Shown here: positions 51,155 through 60,125 of the stretch, piece after piece | How the letters are laid out: the number at the start of each line of letters is the position of its first letter | Numbering within the stretch: the stretch's first letter is position 1 | DNA from: Catellatospora sp. KI3 | Lineage (GTDB): Bacteria > Actinomycetota > Actinomycetes > Mycobacteriales > Micromonosporaceae | DNA length: 64,000 bases | Assembly: GCF_029948125.1 (NCBI RefSeq) | Contig: NZ_JASAMB010000010.1 | Span: 124,001-188,000 of the forward strand | Direction of reading: 5' to 3' | Translations under genes and position numbers: made by a program | The notes under the pieces: generated by a model | What the model saw: the letters and a program-made list of their open reading frames with translations, nothing else | Database searches by the model: none | What the model was told of the DNA's origin: nothing

Positions 51155-54100
51155 ATGGTCAGCCGACCCGGCCGCCGCATCGTGGTCGCCGCCGCCGGCT
51201 ACGGCAAGACGACCGCCCTGCGCCGCTGGTACCCCACCGGCCAAGCCCGCTGGTGGCAGCACGACACCGCCCCGCACCTGTTCGTCCGCGACGCCGCCCG
51301 CTCCGGCGGCCACCTCGTCCTGGACGACCTGCCCCCGCTGCCCGACCCTGCCCTGCGGGACCTGCTGCGCGCCGTCGCCGAACTCGACGAGGGCACCGAC
51401 GTCGCCCTGGCCTCCCGCCACCCGCTCCCGTGGCGCCGCCTCGGCAGCGCCGACCGCTGGACCGAGACCGACCCCGCCGACCTGGCCTGCACCGCCGACG
51501 AGATCGACGACCTGATCACCGAAGCCTGCGGCACCCCCGACCCCGAACTGGCCGCCCGCCTGCACAAAGCCACCGCGGGCTGGCCCGCCCTGGTCCACCT
51601 CGCCGTCGAGTCGGTGCACCGCCACGGCGACCCCGGCACCCCGCTGGGCGCCGACGAGCCGCTGCGCGAACACGTCCTCGACCACGTCCTGGCCGAGCTG
51701 CCGCCGACGGCGTACCGGCTGCTGGTCCAGCTCGAAGACCGCACCCCGGTCAGCACCGGCCTGGCCGCGGCGCTCGGCCACCGCGACGCCGCCGACCTGG
51801 TCGCCCACCTGCGCCGCACCGGACTGCTGGTCCGCACCCGCCGGGTCGTGCCGGGCCTGCCCGCCGCCGAGCACGTCGTCCCGGTCGTCGCCGCGGCCGT
51901 CGCCACCGACCGGCGCGGCGTCTCGGCCACCACCACCGCCCGCAAAGCCGCCACCTGGTACGACGAGCACGGCCCGCCCGCCGCGGCCGCCCGCGAGCAC
52001 CTGCGCGCCGCCGACCCCGACCGCTGCGCCCGCGTCCTGGCCGACCACGGCGACCGCATCATCTCCGCCGGCCAGGCCGGTCTGACCGCCGACCTGATCA
52101 GCCGCCTGCCCGGACCCCTGCGCACGCCGCGGCTGCGGACCCTGCTCGGCGACGCCCAGCGCACCGCGGGCGACCTCGAAGCCGCCGCCCACACCTACAC
52201 CGGCGTGTCCGGACCGGACGACACCTGCACCCCCGGCCTGGCCTGGCGCATCGGCCGCATCGCCTACCAGCGCGGCGACGCCCAGGGCGCACTGGCCGCC
52301 TACGCCCGCGCCACCCCCGACGCCACCGCCACCGAGGACACCGCCCTGCTGGCCGCGTGGACCGCCCACGCCCACCTGCTCGCCGGGGACGTCGACCTGG
52401 CCACCGCCACCGCCCGCCGCGCCGTCACCCAGGCCGCCGCCTGCGGCGACGGCACCGCCCTGGCCACCGCCCACCTGTCGGTCGCGCTGTGCCTGGCCGT
52501 GGCCGGCGACGCCGCCGGCAGCGAGGAGCACTTCGCCCTCGCCCTGCCCGTCGCGCAGCGCACCGGCGACGTGCTGCTGCTCACCCGGATCCACACCAAC
52601 CGCACCTACCAGCGGCTCCAGGCCGCCCGCTACCCCGAGGCGCTCACCAGCGCCCAGCTGTGCGTCGCGTACGCCCAGGCCGCCGGGTCGCCGAGCCTGC
52701 ACGCCATCGCCACCAGCAACGAGGCCGAAGCGCTGGCCATGCTCGGCCGGTTCCCCGAGGCGGTCCGCCGCTACCAGGCTGCCATCGCCCACTACCAGCG
52801 CCACGGCTCCCGCCGCTTCGCCGGGGCGGTGCTGGGCCTGGCCGAGCTGTACCGGCGCCGGGGCTGGCGCGAGCAGGCGCGCGCCGCGTACGAGCAGGTC
52901 GTCGCGGTCGCCACCGGCACCGGCAACGCCCACGTGCTGGTGCCCGCCCTGGCCGGGCTGGCCCTGGTGCTGCTCGCCGACGACGTCAAAGCCGCCGCGG
53001 GGCACGCCGACGCGGCCGCCGGGCACGCCGGACCCCAGGCTGCCGGACCGGCCCTGCTCGCACAGGGCTGGACGGCGCTGGCCGAGGGCACCCCCGGCCG
53101 CCCGGCCGAACTGGCCACCGAGGCGGCCCGGGTGGCGCGCACCAACACCGACCCGGCCGGGCTGGCCGACGCCCTGGAGTTGCGGGCCGCCGCCGAGACC
53201 GACCCGGCCCGCGCCCGCGCGGCGCTGCGCGAAGCCGAGGCGATCTGGCACCAGGCCGGGGCGGCCGTGGAGGCGGCCCGGATCGCCGTGCTGACCGGCG
53301 CACTGCCCGGGACCGGCACCGACGAACGCGCCGCGGCAGCCGCCGCCGCCCAGCGGCTGGCCGCCGTCGACGCCATCGCCGACCGGCTCGGCACCGGCGC
53401 CACCGCCACCCGGCCGCAGGTCGCGGTACGGGCCCTGGGCCGCTTCGAGGTCGAGGTCGCCGGGCAGGTCCCACCACCCTCGCAGTGGCAGTCCCGCAAA
53501 GCCCGCGACCTGCTGCGCATCCTCGTCGGCCGGCGCGGCCGGCCGGTGCCCCGCAGCGAACTGTGCGAACTGCTGTGGCCCGACGGCGAACCCGCCCGCA
53601 CCGGGCACCGGCTGTCGGTGCTGCTCAACATCCTGCGCGGGGTGCTCGACCCGGACCGCGCCCAGCCCGCCGACCACTTCCTGCTCGCCGACACCGCCGC
53701 GATCGCGCTGAACCTGCGCGCCGCCGACGTCGACGTCGAGGACTTCCTGGACCACGTCGCGCACGCCCGCCGCCTGGTCGAACAGGAGCGGCTCGGCCAG
53801 GCACGGGAGATCCTGCTGGCCGCCGACACGCTGCACCGGGCCGAGGCGTTCGAGGACGAGCCGTACGCCGAATGGGCCGGGCCGCTGCGCGAGGAGGTCC
53901 GCGCGGCCCACCTGGCGATGCTGCGCATGCTCGCGCACACCCACCGCGCGGCCGGGCAGCCCGGCGCGGCCGTCGCGTGCCTGCTGCGCCTGCTCGAACG
54001 CGACCCCTACGACGAGCGCGCCCACCGGTCGCTGGTGCGCACCCTGGTCGCGGGCGGGCAGCACGGCGAGGCCCGGCGGGCGTTCGACCGGTACGCGGGC

Positions 54101-54178
54101 GCGATGCGCGAGATCGGGGTGCGGCCGCCGGACCGGGAGCTGCTGCTGCCGGTCCGGCCCACCGCGCCCGCCCGCTGA
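51155..54178 (+). CDS. Large ATPase-TPR regulator with C-terminal SARP (HTH-BTAD) module
   Basis: 1007 aa. The P-loop is at the extreme N terminus (AAAGYGKTT, residues 12-20), followed by the STAND-type ATPase features HLVLDDLPPLP, VALASRHPLPW and ATAGWPALVHLA. A long TPR superhelix occupies ~300-740, and then an OmpR-like HTH plus BTAD (from VRALGRFEVEVAG near residue 755, RKARDLLRILVGRRGRPVPRSELCELLWPDG, to the end). Classic SARP regulators carry HTH-BTAD first, so the order is inverted here, similar to MalT/LAL proteins with a BTAD reader. ATG 51155 has AGGA 7 nt upstream. Targets unknown. Confidence 0.92.
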   Translation: MVSRPGRRIVVAAAGYGKTTALRRWYPTGQARWWQHDTAPHLFVRDAARSGGHLVLDDLPPLPDPALRDLLRAVAELDEGTDVALASRHPLPWRRLGSADRWTETDPADLACTADEIDDLITEACGTPDPELAARLHKATAGWPALVHLAVESVHRHGDPGTPLGADEPLREHVLDHVLAELPPTAYRLLVQLEDRTPVSTGLAAALGHRDAADLVAHLRRTGLLVRTRRVVPGLPAAEHVVPVVAAAVATDRRGVSATTTARKAATWYDEHGPPAAAAREHLRAADPDRCARVLADHGDRIISAGQAGLTADLISRLPGPLRTPRLRTLLGDAQRTAGDLEAAAHTYTGVSGPDDTCTPGLAWRIGRIAYQRGDAQGALAAYARATPDATATEDTALLAAWTAHAHLLAGDVDLATATARRAVTQAAACGDGTALATAHLSVALCLAVAGDAAGSEEHFALALPVAQRTGDVLLLTRIHTNRTYQRLQAARYPEALTSAQLCVAYAQAAGSPSLHAIATSNEAEALAMLGRFPEAVRRYQAAIAHYQRHGSRRFAGAVLGLAELYRRRGWREQARAAYEQVVAVATGTGNAHVLVPALAGLALVLLADDVKAAAGHADAAAGHAGPQAAGPALLAQGWTALAEGTPGRPAELATEAARVARTNTDPAGLADALELRAAAETDPARARAALREAEAIWHQAGAAVEAARIAVLTGALPGTGTDERAAAAAAAQRLAAVDAIADRLGTGATATRPQVAVRALGRFEVEVAGQVPPPSQWQSRKARDLLRILVGRRGRPVPRSELCELLWPDGEPARTGHRLSVLLNILRGVLDPDRAQPADHFLLADTAAIALNLRAADVDVEDFLDHVAHARRLVEQERLGQAREILLAADTLHRAEAFEDEPYAEWAGPLREEVRAAHLAMLRMLAHTHRAAGQPGAAVACLLRLLERDPYDERAHRSLVRTLVAGGQHGEARRAFDRYAGAMREIGVRPPDRELLLPVRPTAPAR

Positions 54179-54185
54179 GCGGCGG

Positions 54186-55052
54186 TCAGTGGAAGGTGCC
54201 GATGCGGGCCGCGTACGCGGTCACCGAACCGTTGTCGGCGGCCGCGGGGGCGACCGACCGCGCGGCGCCCGGCGGCAGCGAGGCCGCCACGCTCTGCGCC
54301 CGGACCCAGCTGGTGCCGGTCGGGCGCGGCACGAACGCGTCCAGATGCGCGTCGACCCCGACGGCCAGGCCGCCGACGCCGAAGCTCCAGTCGTCACCGG
54401 TCGGCTCCACACCCGCCGACTTCGGCCACGGCGACCCGGGGGTGCTCACGCCCTGCCACCGGTACGGCCGGACCGAGGGTGACTGCGGGTCGACCCGGTA
54501 GCAGATCGCCGCGACCGCCAGCGCACCCTGCTGCCCGCCGCCCGCCGCGTGCACCTGCACGCCGGTCAGGTCCTGGTTCGGCACCAGCGCGTCGATGCGC
54601 CACTGGTCGACCGGGCGCTCCAGCCGGAACCCGAAGCCCAGCAGGTCCGTCTGCCCCGGGCACAGCAGGGCCACCGCCGACGCCTGCGTCGAGGACGCCG
54701 TCACCAGGGTCGGCGGGCGCTCCGACCGGCCGCAGACCGCCTCGGCGACGAGCGAGAAGGCGCCGGCGGCGTCGCTGCGCGGCCGGGCCGCGACCACGAC
54801 CGAGCGCAGGTCGGCGGCGGGCTCCATCCGTACCAGCTGGACCCGGCCGCCGCCCCCGACCACCTGGGCCCCGACCGTGAACACCCACGACCCGGGCGGG
54901 CACTGCACCGTGACCGACTTCGCGGCGGCGTCCACCGGGCTGGTCCGCTGCGCCAGCACCACCGGCTGCTCGGCGGTCGCCGCGGCGGGCGCGGCCGGGA
55001 CGACCAGAGCGCCCGCCGCGACCACGGCGGCGGCGAGAGGGCTTGCCTTCAC
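54186..55052 (-). CDS. Secreted protein, unknown function
   Basis: 288 aa, GTG start with GAGGAGGT upstream. Signal peptide KASPLAAAVVAAGALVVPAA, cleavage near AAA/TA. The mature chain has two similar halves, each with a Cys-containing strand: VTVQCPPGSWVFTVGAQVVGG...AEAVCG, and VALLCPGQTDLLGFGFRLE...AAICYRVD. This suggests a duplicated disulfide-bonded beta domain. It converges with the SARP-like gene (7 bp between stops). Function unknown. Confidence 0.82.
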   Translation of the reverse strand: MKASPLAAAVVAAGALVVPAAPAAATAEQPVVLAQRTSPVDAAAKSVTVQCPPGSWVFTVGAQVVGGGGRVQLVRMEPAADLRSVVVAARPRSDAAGAFSLVAEAVCGRSERPPTLVTASSTQASAVALLCPGQTDLLGFGFRLERPVDQWRIDALVPNQDLTGVQVHAAGGGQQGALAVAAICYRVDPQSPSVRPYRWQGVSTPGSPWPKSAGVEPTGDDWSFGVGGLAVGVDAHLDAFVPRPTGTSWVRAQSVAASLPPGAARSVAPAAADNGSVTAYAARIGTFH

Positions 55053-55221
55053 GACTACCTCCTCATCGGCCGGTCCCTCGTGGAACGGCCGCCATCCATC
55101 GTCGGCGGGCGCGTCACGGTGGCGTCATGGTCGGCGCTGATCCGACCGTGACCGGACCCTGACAGCCGATGGCGAGCCTGGGCGGGCCGCGACAACGCGG
55201 CACCGACACCAAGGAGCAACC

Positions 55222-55812
55222 ATGAGCAAGCGCACGGTCGCCGTACTGGCGGCCCTGACGGCGATCCTGGCCGTCGGCATCGGCGCCACCCCCGGCTCGG
55301 CGGCCCCCACCCGGCTCGCCGCCGCGGTCGAGGACCGGTCCCTCGACGCCCCGACGGTCGGCCTGACCGCCTGCAACGGCGGCGTCCAGGAGGCCAGCTA
55401 CGTACGGATGCAGGACGTCCCGACCGGCCTGGCGGAGAACGGGGCGTTCCTCCCGCTGCCCGGCGCGACGGTCCCGGTCAACATCCCGGCGGGCGACTCC
55501 GACCAGCTCGTCATCATCTTCTCGGCGGAGGCCCGGCTGCAGGGCCAGGCGCTGACCTACGTGGCACCGATGGACTTCCTGCAGGTCCGGATCCTGGTCA
55601 ACGGCGTAGCGATCGGCCCGAACGACCTGACGTTCACCACCGGGGCCGGCGAGTCCGACGCCACCCAGGCCTGCCGGCGGGTGACCGCCCCGGCCGCCGC
55701 CGCGATGGTCTACACCGTCACCGTCGAGTACCTGATCGTCGACCAGGGCGCGAACAACGCCCTGACCGGCGTCCTCGACGACTGGACGCTGAACGTCCAG
55801 GTCAGCAACTGA
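55222..55812 (+). CDS. Small secreted protein, unknown function
   Basis: 196 aa. AAGGAG before the ATG, signal peptide MSKRTVAVLAALTAILAVGI, cleavage near SAA/PT. The mature domain is beta-rich (SDQLVIIFSAEARLQG, FLQVRILVNGVAIGPNDLTFTT, YTVTVEYLIVDQGANNALTGVLDDWTLNVQVSN) with two Cys (TACNGG, QACRR) that could pair. The architecture fits a single secreted beta-sandwich. It converges with another small secreted protein across a terminator. Confidence 0.8.
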   Translation: MSKRTVAVLAALTAILAVGIGATPGSAAPTRLAAAVEDRSLDAPTVGLTACNGGVQEASYVRMQDVPTGLAENGAFLPLPGATVPVNIPAGDSDQLVIIFSAEARLQGQALTYVAPMDFLQVRILVNGVAIGPNDLTFTTGAGESDATQACRRVTAPAAAAMVYTVTVEYLIVDQGANNALTGVLDDWTLNVQVSN

Positions 55813-55825
55813 CATCGCGTACCTT

Positions 55826-55856
55826 CGGGCGGGACCGGTCATGCCGGTCCCGCCCG
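55826..55856. terminator. Bidirectional terminator
   Basis: 13-bp perfect stem CGGGCGGGACCGG / CCGGTCCCGCCCG, loop TCATG-like 5 nt, between the convergent genes ending at 55812 and 55867. Confidence 0.8.
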
Positions 55857-55866
55857 TTCGCCGTGG

Positions 55867-56337
55867 TCAGACGTGGATCGCCCGCACCGCGCTGCGCTCC
55901 CAGCCGGTGAAGCCGGAGGTCACCGGGCCGCTGGTCACCTTGAACCGCACCTTCTGGAACATCTCCTCGTACATGTCGGTGAAGTCGTCGGTGTCGGGCA
56001 GCGTGGCGGTGACGGTCCAGGTGATGCTGTCGGCCGTCGGGAACGCCCGCACCAGGTCGCTGTCGCCGATGAGGTCGTTGGTCTGGTTCAGGTCCTCCTC
56101 CCAGCGCTGCTGCTCCACGGTGATGGTCACCCCCGCGACGCAGGTGATGTCGACCTCGTACGCGATGCGCTTGAGGCCCGCGGCGGTGAAGTCCCCGTTG
56201 TGGTACGGCGTCTTCGGGGTCACGGTGCACCCGTTGCTGAAGGTCGAGGCGTGCGCGGGGGCGGCGCCCAGCGCCAGCGGCGCGGCCAGCGCGGCCACCA
56301 CAGCCAGCGCCCGGACCAGTCGGCGGGATCGGTTCAT
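55867..56337 (-). CDS. Small secreted protein, unknown function
   Basis: 156 aa. GAGGAG before the ATG; signal peptide RRLVRALAVVAALAAPLALGAAPAHA. The mature domain has two Cys (NGCTVTP, ITCVAG) and beta-strand patterning (VDITCVAGVTITVEQQRWEEDL, TWTVTATLPD, KVRFKVTSGP). Function unknown. The longer upstream frame has no signal peptide and is rejected. Confidence 0.8.
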   Translation of the reverse strand: MNRSRRLVRALAVVAALAAPLALGAAPAHASTFSNGCTVTPKTPYHNGDFTAAGLKRIAYEVDITCVAGVTITVEQQRWEEDLNQTNDLIGDSDLVRAFPTADSITWTVTATLPDTDDFTDMYEEMFQKVRFKVTSGPVTSGFTGWERSAVRAIHV

Positions 56338-56446
56338 CGGACTCTCCTCGGAGGGATGTGCGGCCTTTCGCCGCGATGTCGGCGTCGCGATCGCGGCGCC
56401 GGTGACCACGTTCGGCCGCACCCCTCCGGGTGGCGTCAGCGTCCGA

Positions 56447-57388
56447 TCACGGTGCCGTCCCCAGCTGCGGGGCGACCTGCGCCGCCACCAGCTCGACGTG
56501 GTCCAGGTCGGTCAGGTCCAGCACCTGCAGGTAGATCCGCTGCGCACCGATCTCGGCGTACCGGCCGAGCTTGTCGACGACCTCGGCGGGCGACCCGGCC
56601 AGGCCGTTGGTCCGCAGCTCGTCCTCTTCCCGCCCGATCGCCTCGGCCCGCCGCCGCACCTCCGCACCGGTACGCCCGCAGCACAGCACCAGCGCGCTGG
56701 ACAGCCGCAGCGTCGCCGCGTCCCGCCCCGCCCGCGCGCACGCCTGCCGCACCCGCCCGAACTGCGCGGCCGTGTCCGCGACGCTCGCGAACGGCAGGTT
56801 GAACTCGTCGGCGAACCGGGCCGCCAGCACCGGCGTACGCCGCTTGCCACCGCCGCCGACCAGGATCGGCGGGTGCGGCCGCTGCACCGGCTTGGGCAGG
56901 GCGGGGGAGCGGACCACCGTGTAGTGGCTGCCGTGGAAGTCGAAGCTGCCGCCCACCGGCGTACCCCACAGGCCGGTGATGATCTGCAGCTGCTCGCCGA
57001 GGCGGTCGAACCGCTCACCGACCGGCGGGAACGGGATGCCGTACGCCTCATGCTCCTCGGCGTACCAGCCCGCGCCCAGCCCCAGCTCGACCCGGCCCCC
57101 GCTCATCGCGTCGACCTGCGCCACGCTGACCGCCAGCGGCCCGGGATGGCGGAACGTCGCGGCCGTCATCAGGGTGCCGAGCCGGATCCGGGACGTGTCG
57201 CGGGCCAGCCCGGCCAGGGTCGTCCACGCGTCGGTGGGTCCGGGCAGGCCGCTGACCGCACCCATCTTCAGGTAGTGGTCGGAGCGGAAGAACGCCCCGT
57301 ACCCGGCGTCCTCGGCGCAGCGCGCCACCGCCAGCAGCTGGTCGTAGGACGCACCCTGCTGGGGCTCGGTGAAGATCCGCAACTCCAT
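56447..57388 (-). CDS. F420-dependent LLM-class oxidoreductase
   Basis: 313 aa luciferase-like TIM barrel: VARCAEDAGYGAFFRSDHYLKMG, IRLGTLMTAATFRHPGPLAVSVAQVDAMSGGRVELGLGAGWYAEEHEAYGIPFPP, RPHPPILVGGGGKRRTPVLAARFADEFN. These are typical of the F420-dependent LLM class abundant in actinobacteria. The ATG lies 6 nt after a TAGGCT -10 box with no ribosome site, so leaderless. Substrate unknown. Confidence 0.93.
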   Translation of the reverse strand: MELRIFTEPQQGASYDQLLAVARCAEDAGYGAFFRSDHYLKMGAVSGLPGPTDAWTTLAGLARDTSRIRLGTLMTAATFRHPGPLAVSVAQVDAMSGGRVELGLGAGWYAEEHEAYGIPFPPVGERFDRLGEQLQIITGLWGTPVGGSFDFHGSHYTVVRSPALPKPVQRPHPPILVGGGGKRRTPVLAARFADEFNLPFASVADTAAQFGRVRQACARAGRDAATLRLSSALVLCCGRTGAEVRRRAEAIGREEDELRTNGLAGSPAEVVDKLGRYAEIGAQRIYLQVLDLTDLDHVELVAAQVAPQLGTAP

Positions 57389-57394
57389 GCGCCG

Positions 57395-57400
57395 AGCCTA
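57395..57400 (-). promoter_or_regulatory. -10 box of the LLM oxidoreductase gene
   Basis: Minus-strand TAGGCT, 6 nt before the ATG at 57388; leaderless. Confidence 0.5.
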
Positions 57401-57562
57401 GAAGCCGAGGGCGTCCCGGCGGGCCGGTTTGCGCAGGTCGCTCCGGGACGCGGTGCGGTCCACCGTCGTGCCACGACGGCAAGGCGACAGCCGTCGGGAC
57501 AGCGGGCCGCAGCACGACGTGAATACGCTTCCTCCACATTCCACCAACAGAATGGCGGGGGT

Positions 57563-59119
57563 ATGAGATTCACCAGAACAGCCGCGGGCGCGGCCCTGAC
57601 CGTGGCGGCGCTGTCCACGGCGCAGCTGCTCACCGCGGCACCGGCGGCGGCCGACCCGGCCTACGCCTCGGTCACCTCGCAGGGCCGCGAACTGCGGATG
57701 CTGTGCCAGGAGCGGCAGGACGCCCCGGGCACCGGCGGCACCTCCGGCACCCGGTCGGACTTCGACGGCAACGGTTTCGAGGACGTGCTCACCGGCGCGC
57801 GCGACGAGCACACCGGCGGCCGCATCGCCGTCGTGCTCCTCCAGAAGGTCACCACCATCGGCGTGGTCAGCTGCGTCTTCTACGGCACCACCCTGGCCGA
57901 CTCGGTCGCCGCGTACACCTCCGGCGACCTCGACAACGACGGCTTCGACGATCTGGTCCTCGGCCAGCCGGGGCAGCACGACGCCGCCGGCGGCATCTGG
58001 GTGGTGCCCGGCGCACCGGCGGGCTTCGACCTCGCCGCCGGGGTCTACCTCGACGAGGACACCGACGCCTTCCCGGGCGTACGCAACCCCGGCGACGAGC
58101 TCGGCGCGACCCTGGCCAGCGGCGACGTCAACCATGACGGCTACGCCGACCTGGCCGTCGCCTCGCCCGGCGAGTCGTTCGGCGTCACCGACGCCGGTGC
58201 GGTCGCGGTGCTGTACGGCTCGGCGTCCGGCCTCACCACGACCGGATCCCAGCGGTTCCACACCGCGCTGGCAGGCATCCCCGGTGACCCCGTCGCGCCC
58301 GGCGAGCGGTTCGGCCGCGCGCTGGCCGTCGGCGACGTGACCGGCGACGGCTACGGCGACCTCGCGGTCGGCAGCGGCGCCGCGGGCGGCCAGATCTTCC
58401 TGCTCGACGGGTCCGCGACCGGGATCACCACCGTGGGCGCCGACCTGGTCGAGTCGTCGTTCCTGAACACCGGCACCCTCATCGTGCACGGGTTCGGCGA
58501 CCGGGTCACCATCGGCGACGTGACCGGCGACAGCCGTGCCGACGTCATCGCGGGCATGCCCGATGCCGACGTCAAGGGCCTGGCCGGAGCCGGGGCTGCG
58601 ATCGTCCTTCCCGGCAGGGCGAGCGGTATCGGCCTGGCCGACCGGCAGGTGCTGCGCCAGGGCGCCGCGGGCATCCCGGGCACCCCTGCCGCAGGCGACC
58701 ACTTCGGTTACGCCGTGGCCACCGGCGACACCACCGGCGACGGGCACCCCGACCTGATCATCGGGGTGCCGGGCGAGGACATCGACGTACGCAGCGACGC
58801 CGGCATCGTCGACGTCCTGCCGCACAACTCGGTGCTGGGGACCGGCAGCAGCTACCTGAGCAAGTCGACGCTGGCCGTGGGCTCCATGGCCGCGGACGCG
58901 TTCGGCAGCTGGCTGACCGTCCTCGACCGGGTGAACAACGGCGGCCAGCTCGACCTGACGGTCAGCGAGCCGGGCGCGAACATCCCCTCCATCAGCCCGA
59001 CCGGCGGGGTGCAGATGCTGGTCGGCGTCGTCGGTGAGCAGCGCCCCAACGTGGGCTACGGCGGCTGGCTGATCACCACGCCCGCCGAGATGCAGCTGCG
59101 CAACTTCGGCATCGCCTAG
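57563..59119 (+). CDS. Secreted FG-GAP/integrin-alpha-like beta-propeller protein
   Basis: 518 aa. Signal peptide MRFTRTAAGAALTVAALSTA, cleavage near AAA/DP. At least six calcium-binding FG-GAP loops are visible: DFDGNGFEDVLTG, DLDNDGFDDLVLG, DVNHDGYADLAVASPGE, DVTGDGYGDLAVG, DVTGDSRADVIAG and DTTGDGHPDLIIGVPGED, forming a propeller as in integrin alpha N-terminal domains. No enzymatic domain. Probably a surface or extracellular adhesion/binding protein. The start has only a G-rich stretch upstream. Confidence 0.9.
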   Translation: MRFTRTAAGAALTVAALSTAQLLTAAPAAADPAYASVTSQGRELRMLCQERQDAPGTGGTSGTRSDFDGNGFEDVLTGARDEHTGGRIAVVLLQKVTTIGVVSCVFYGTTLADSVAAYTSGDLDNDGFDDLVLGQPGQHDAAGGIWVVPGAPAGFDLAAGVYLDEDTDAFPGVRNPGDELGATLASGDVNHDGYADLAVASPGESFGVTDAGAVAVLYGSASGLTTTGSQRFHTALAGIPGDPVAPGERFGRALAVGDVTGDGYGDLAVGSGAAGGQIFLLDGSATGITTVGADLVESSFLNTGTLIVHGFGDRVTIGDVTGDSRADVIAGMPDADVKGLAGAGAAIVLPGRASGIGLADRQVLRQGAAGIPGTPAAGDHFGYAVATGDTTGDGHPDLIIGVPGEDIDVRSDAGIVDVLPHNSVLGTGSSYLSKSTLAVGSMAADAFGSWLTVLDRVNNGGQLDLTVSEPGANIPSISPTGGVQMLVGVVGEQRPNVGYGGWLITTPAEMQLRNFGIA

Positions 59120-59129
59120 TCGCGCACCC

Positions 59130-59162
59130 GCGGTGGGCCGGGGCACCTGACCGGCCCACCGC
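59130..59162 (+). terminator. Terminator of the FG-GAP gene
   Basis: 12-bp perfect stem GCGGTGGGCCGG / CCGGCCCACCGC, 9-nt loop, 10 bp past the stop. Confidence 0.75.
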
Positions 59163-59197
59163 GTCCTTCGACCGCCACCGCGACCGGCAAATTCGCT

Positions 59198-59225
59198 TTG
59201 CCGAGCTCGCGCCGCTTCCTAGGGT
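59198..59225 (+). promoter_or_regulatory. Leaderless promoter
   Basis: TTGCCG (59198-59203), 16-bp spacer, TAGGGT (59220-59225), then 6 nt to the ATG at 59232. Confidence 0.6.
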
Positions 59226-59231
59226 CTGTAC

Positions 59232-60098
59232 ATGTCCGACACCTGTCTCTGGGAGTTCCGCAACCTGGTGCTCAACCTGCGTGACGAGGCACCACCGGGA
59301 TTCGGCGCGGACCACCTGCTGCCGTGGCTGAACGAGCACCCGGACGTGCTGACGGAGCTGCGGGAGATCGGTCGGCCCGAGAACCACCGGCGCCGCATCG
59401 ACCGGGGCGACGACGTCCTGCAGGGCCTGTACGCGCTGTCGCGGCTCGCCGACATCCTCATCGGCCCGTACCAGCCGGGCAACGACGACCCGGAGCTGCT
59501 CGCGTGGACCACCAAGGGTCCATGGTGGAGCGGACCGCTGCCGTCACCCGACGCCTGGACCGCCTTCCGGACCGCCCTCGGGGCAGCGTCGATCACCGAG
59601 GACGACTTCCATCCCTTCTTCCACGAGATCGTCGAAGTGGTCCCGGACGAGGACCCCGACGCGCCGCCCGCACTGGTCGCCGAGGTCTGGCCGGGGGCGC
59701 TGGCCGGCGGGCTCGTGCTGGTCCGCGCCGGGGTGGTCGTCCGTGCGGGCGCCCGTCGGTTGGACCCGGCGGTCGCCGCCCGGTCCTGCCTGTACTCGGC
59801 CTGGTGGCGGCGCAACCGGGTGTGCCGGGACCTGTCGCACGGGTGGGGCGGCAACTCGCAGTGGCGCACCGACTTCCGACGCGACTACCTGGTCGGCGAC
59901 GAGCTGCACTACAACGTCGACTGGGCCGGGCGGCCGGACCCGAACAACCCCGCCGACGACGATACCGACGTCACCGCCGATGAGCGGCGCGACCTGCTGC
60001 GCCACCGGCACAGCCTGCTCCGCGACCTGGGCACCGAGCGCTGGCCGTACCACGACGCGCTGGTCGAAGCCCGGACCCGGCCGGTCCTGCGGCGATGA
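59232..60098 (+). CDS. Protein of unknown function
   Basis: 288 aa, cytosolic, acidic, no signal peptide or membrane helix. Notable segments: MSDTCLWEFRNLVLNLRDEAPPGFGADHLLPWLNEHPDVLTEL, FHPFFHEIVEVVPDEDPDAPPALVAEVWPGALAGGLVLVRAGVVVRAGARRLDP, and a conserved-looking STLYW-like SCLYSAWWRRNRVCRDLSHGWGGNSQWRTDFRRDY. I do not recognise a family. Single gene with its own leaderless promoter, flanked by a terminator upstream and a convergent gene downstream. Confidence 0.82.
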   Translation: MSDTCLWEFRNLVLNLRDEAPPGFGADHLLPWLNEHPDVLTELREIGRPENHRRRIDRGDDVLQGLYALSRLADILIGPYQPGNDDPELLAWTTKGPWWSGPLPSPDAWTAFRTALGAASITEDDFHPFFHEIVEVVPDEDPDAPPALVAEVWPGALAGGLVLVRAGVVVRAGARRLDPAVAARSCLYSAWWRRNRVCRDLSHGWGGNSQWRTDFRRDYLVGDELHYNVDWAGRPDPNNPADDDTDVTADERRDLLRHRHSLLRDLGTERWPYHDALVEARTRPVLRR

Positions 60099-60125
60099 TC
60101 CGCACCCCGCGACGGCGCGCGCCCC

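Noticed and set aside
49643-54064. Long frame opposite DUF72, MFS and the SARP-like gene
   Set aside because: Runs through three well-supported genes and has only Gly/Ala/Arg-rich low-complexity sequence.
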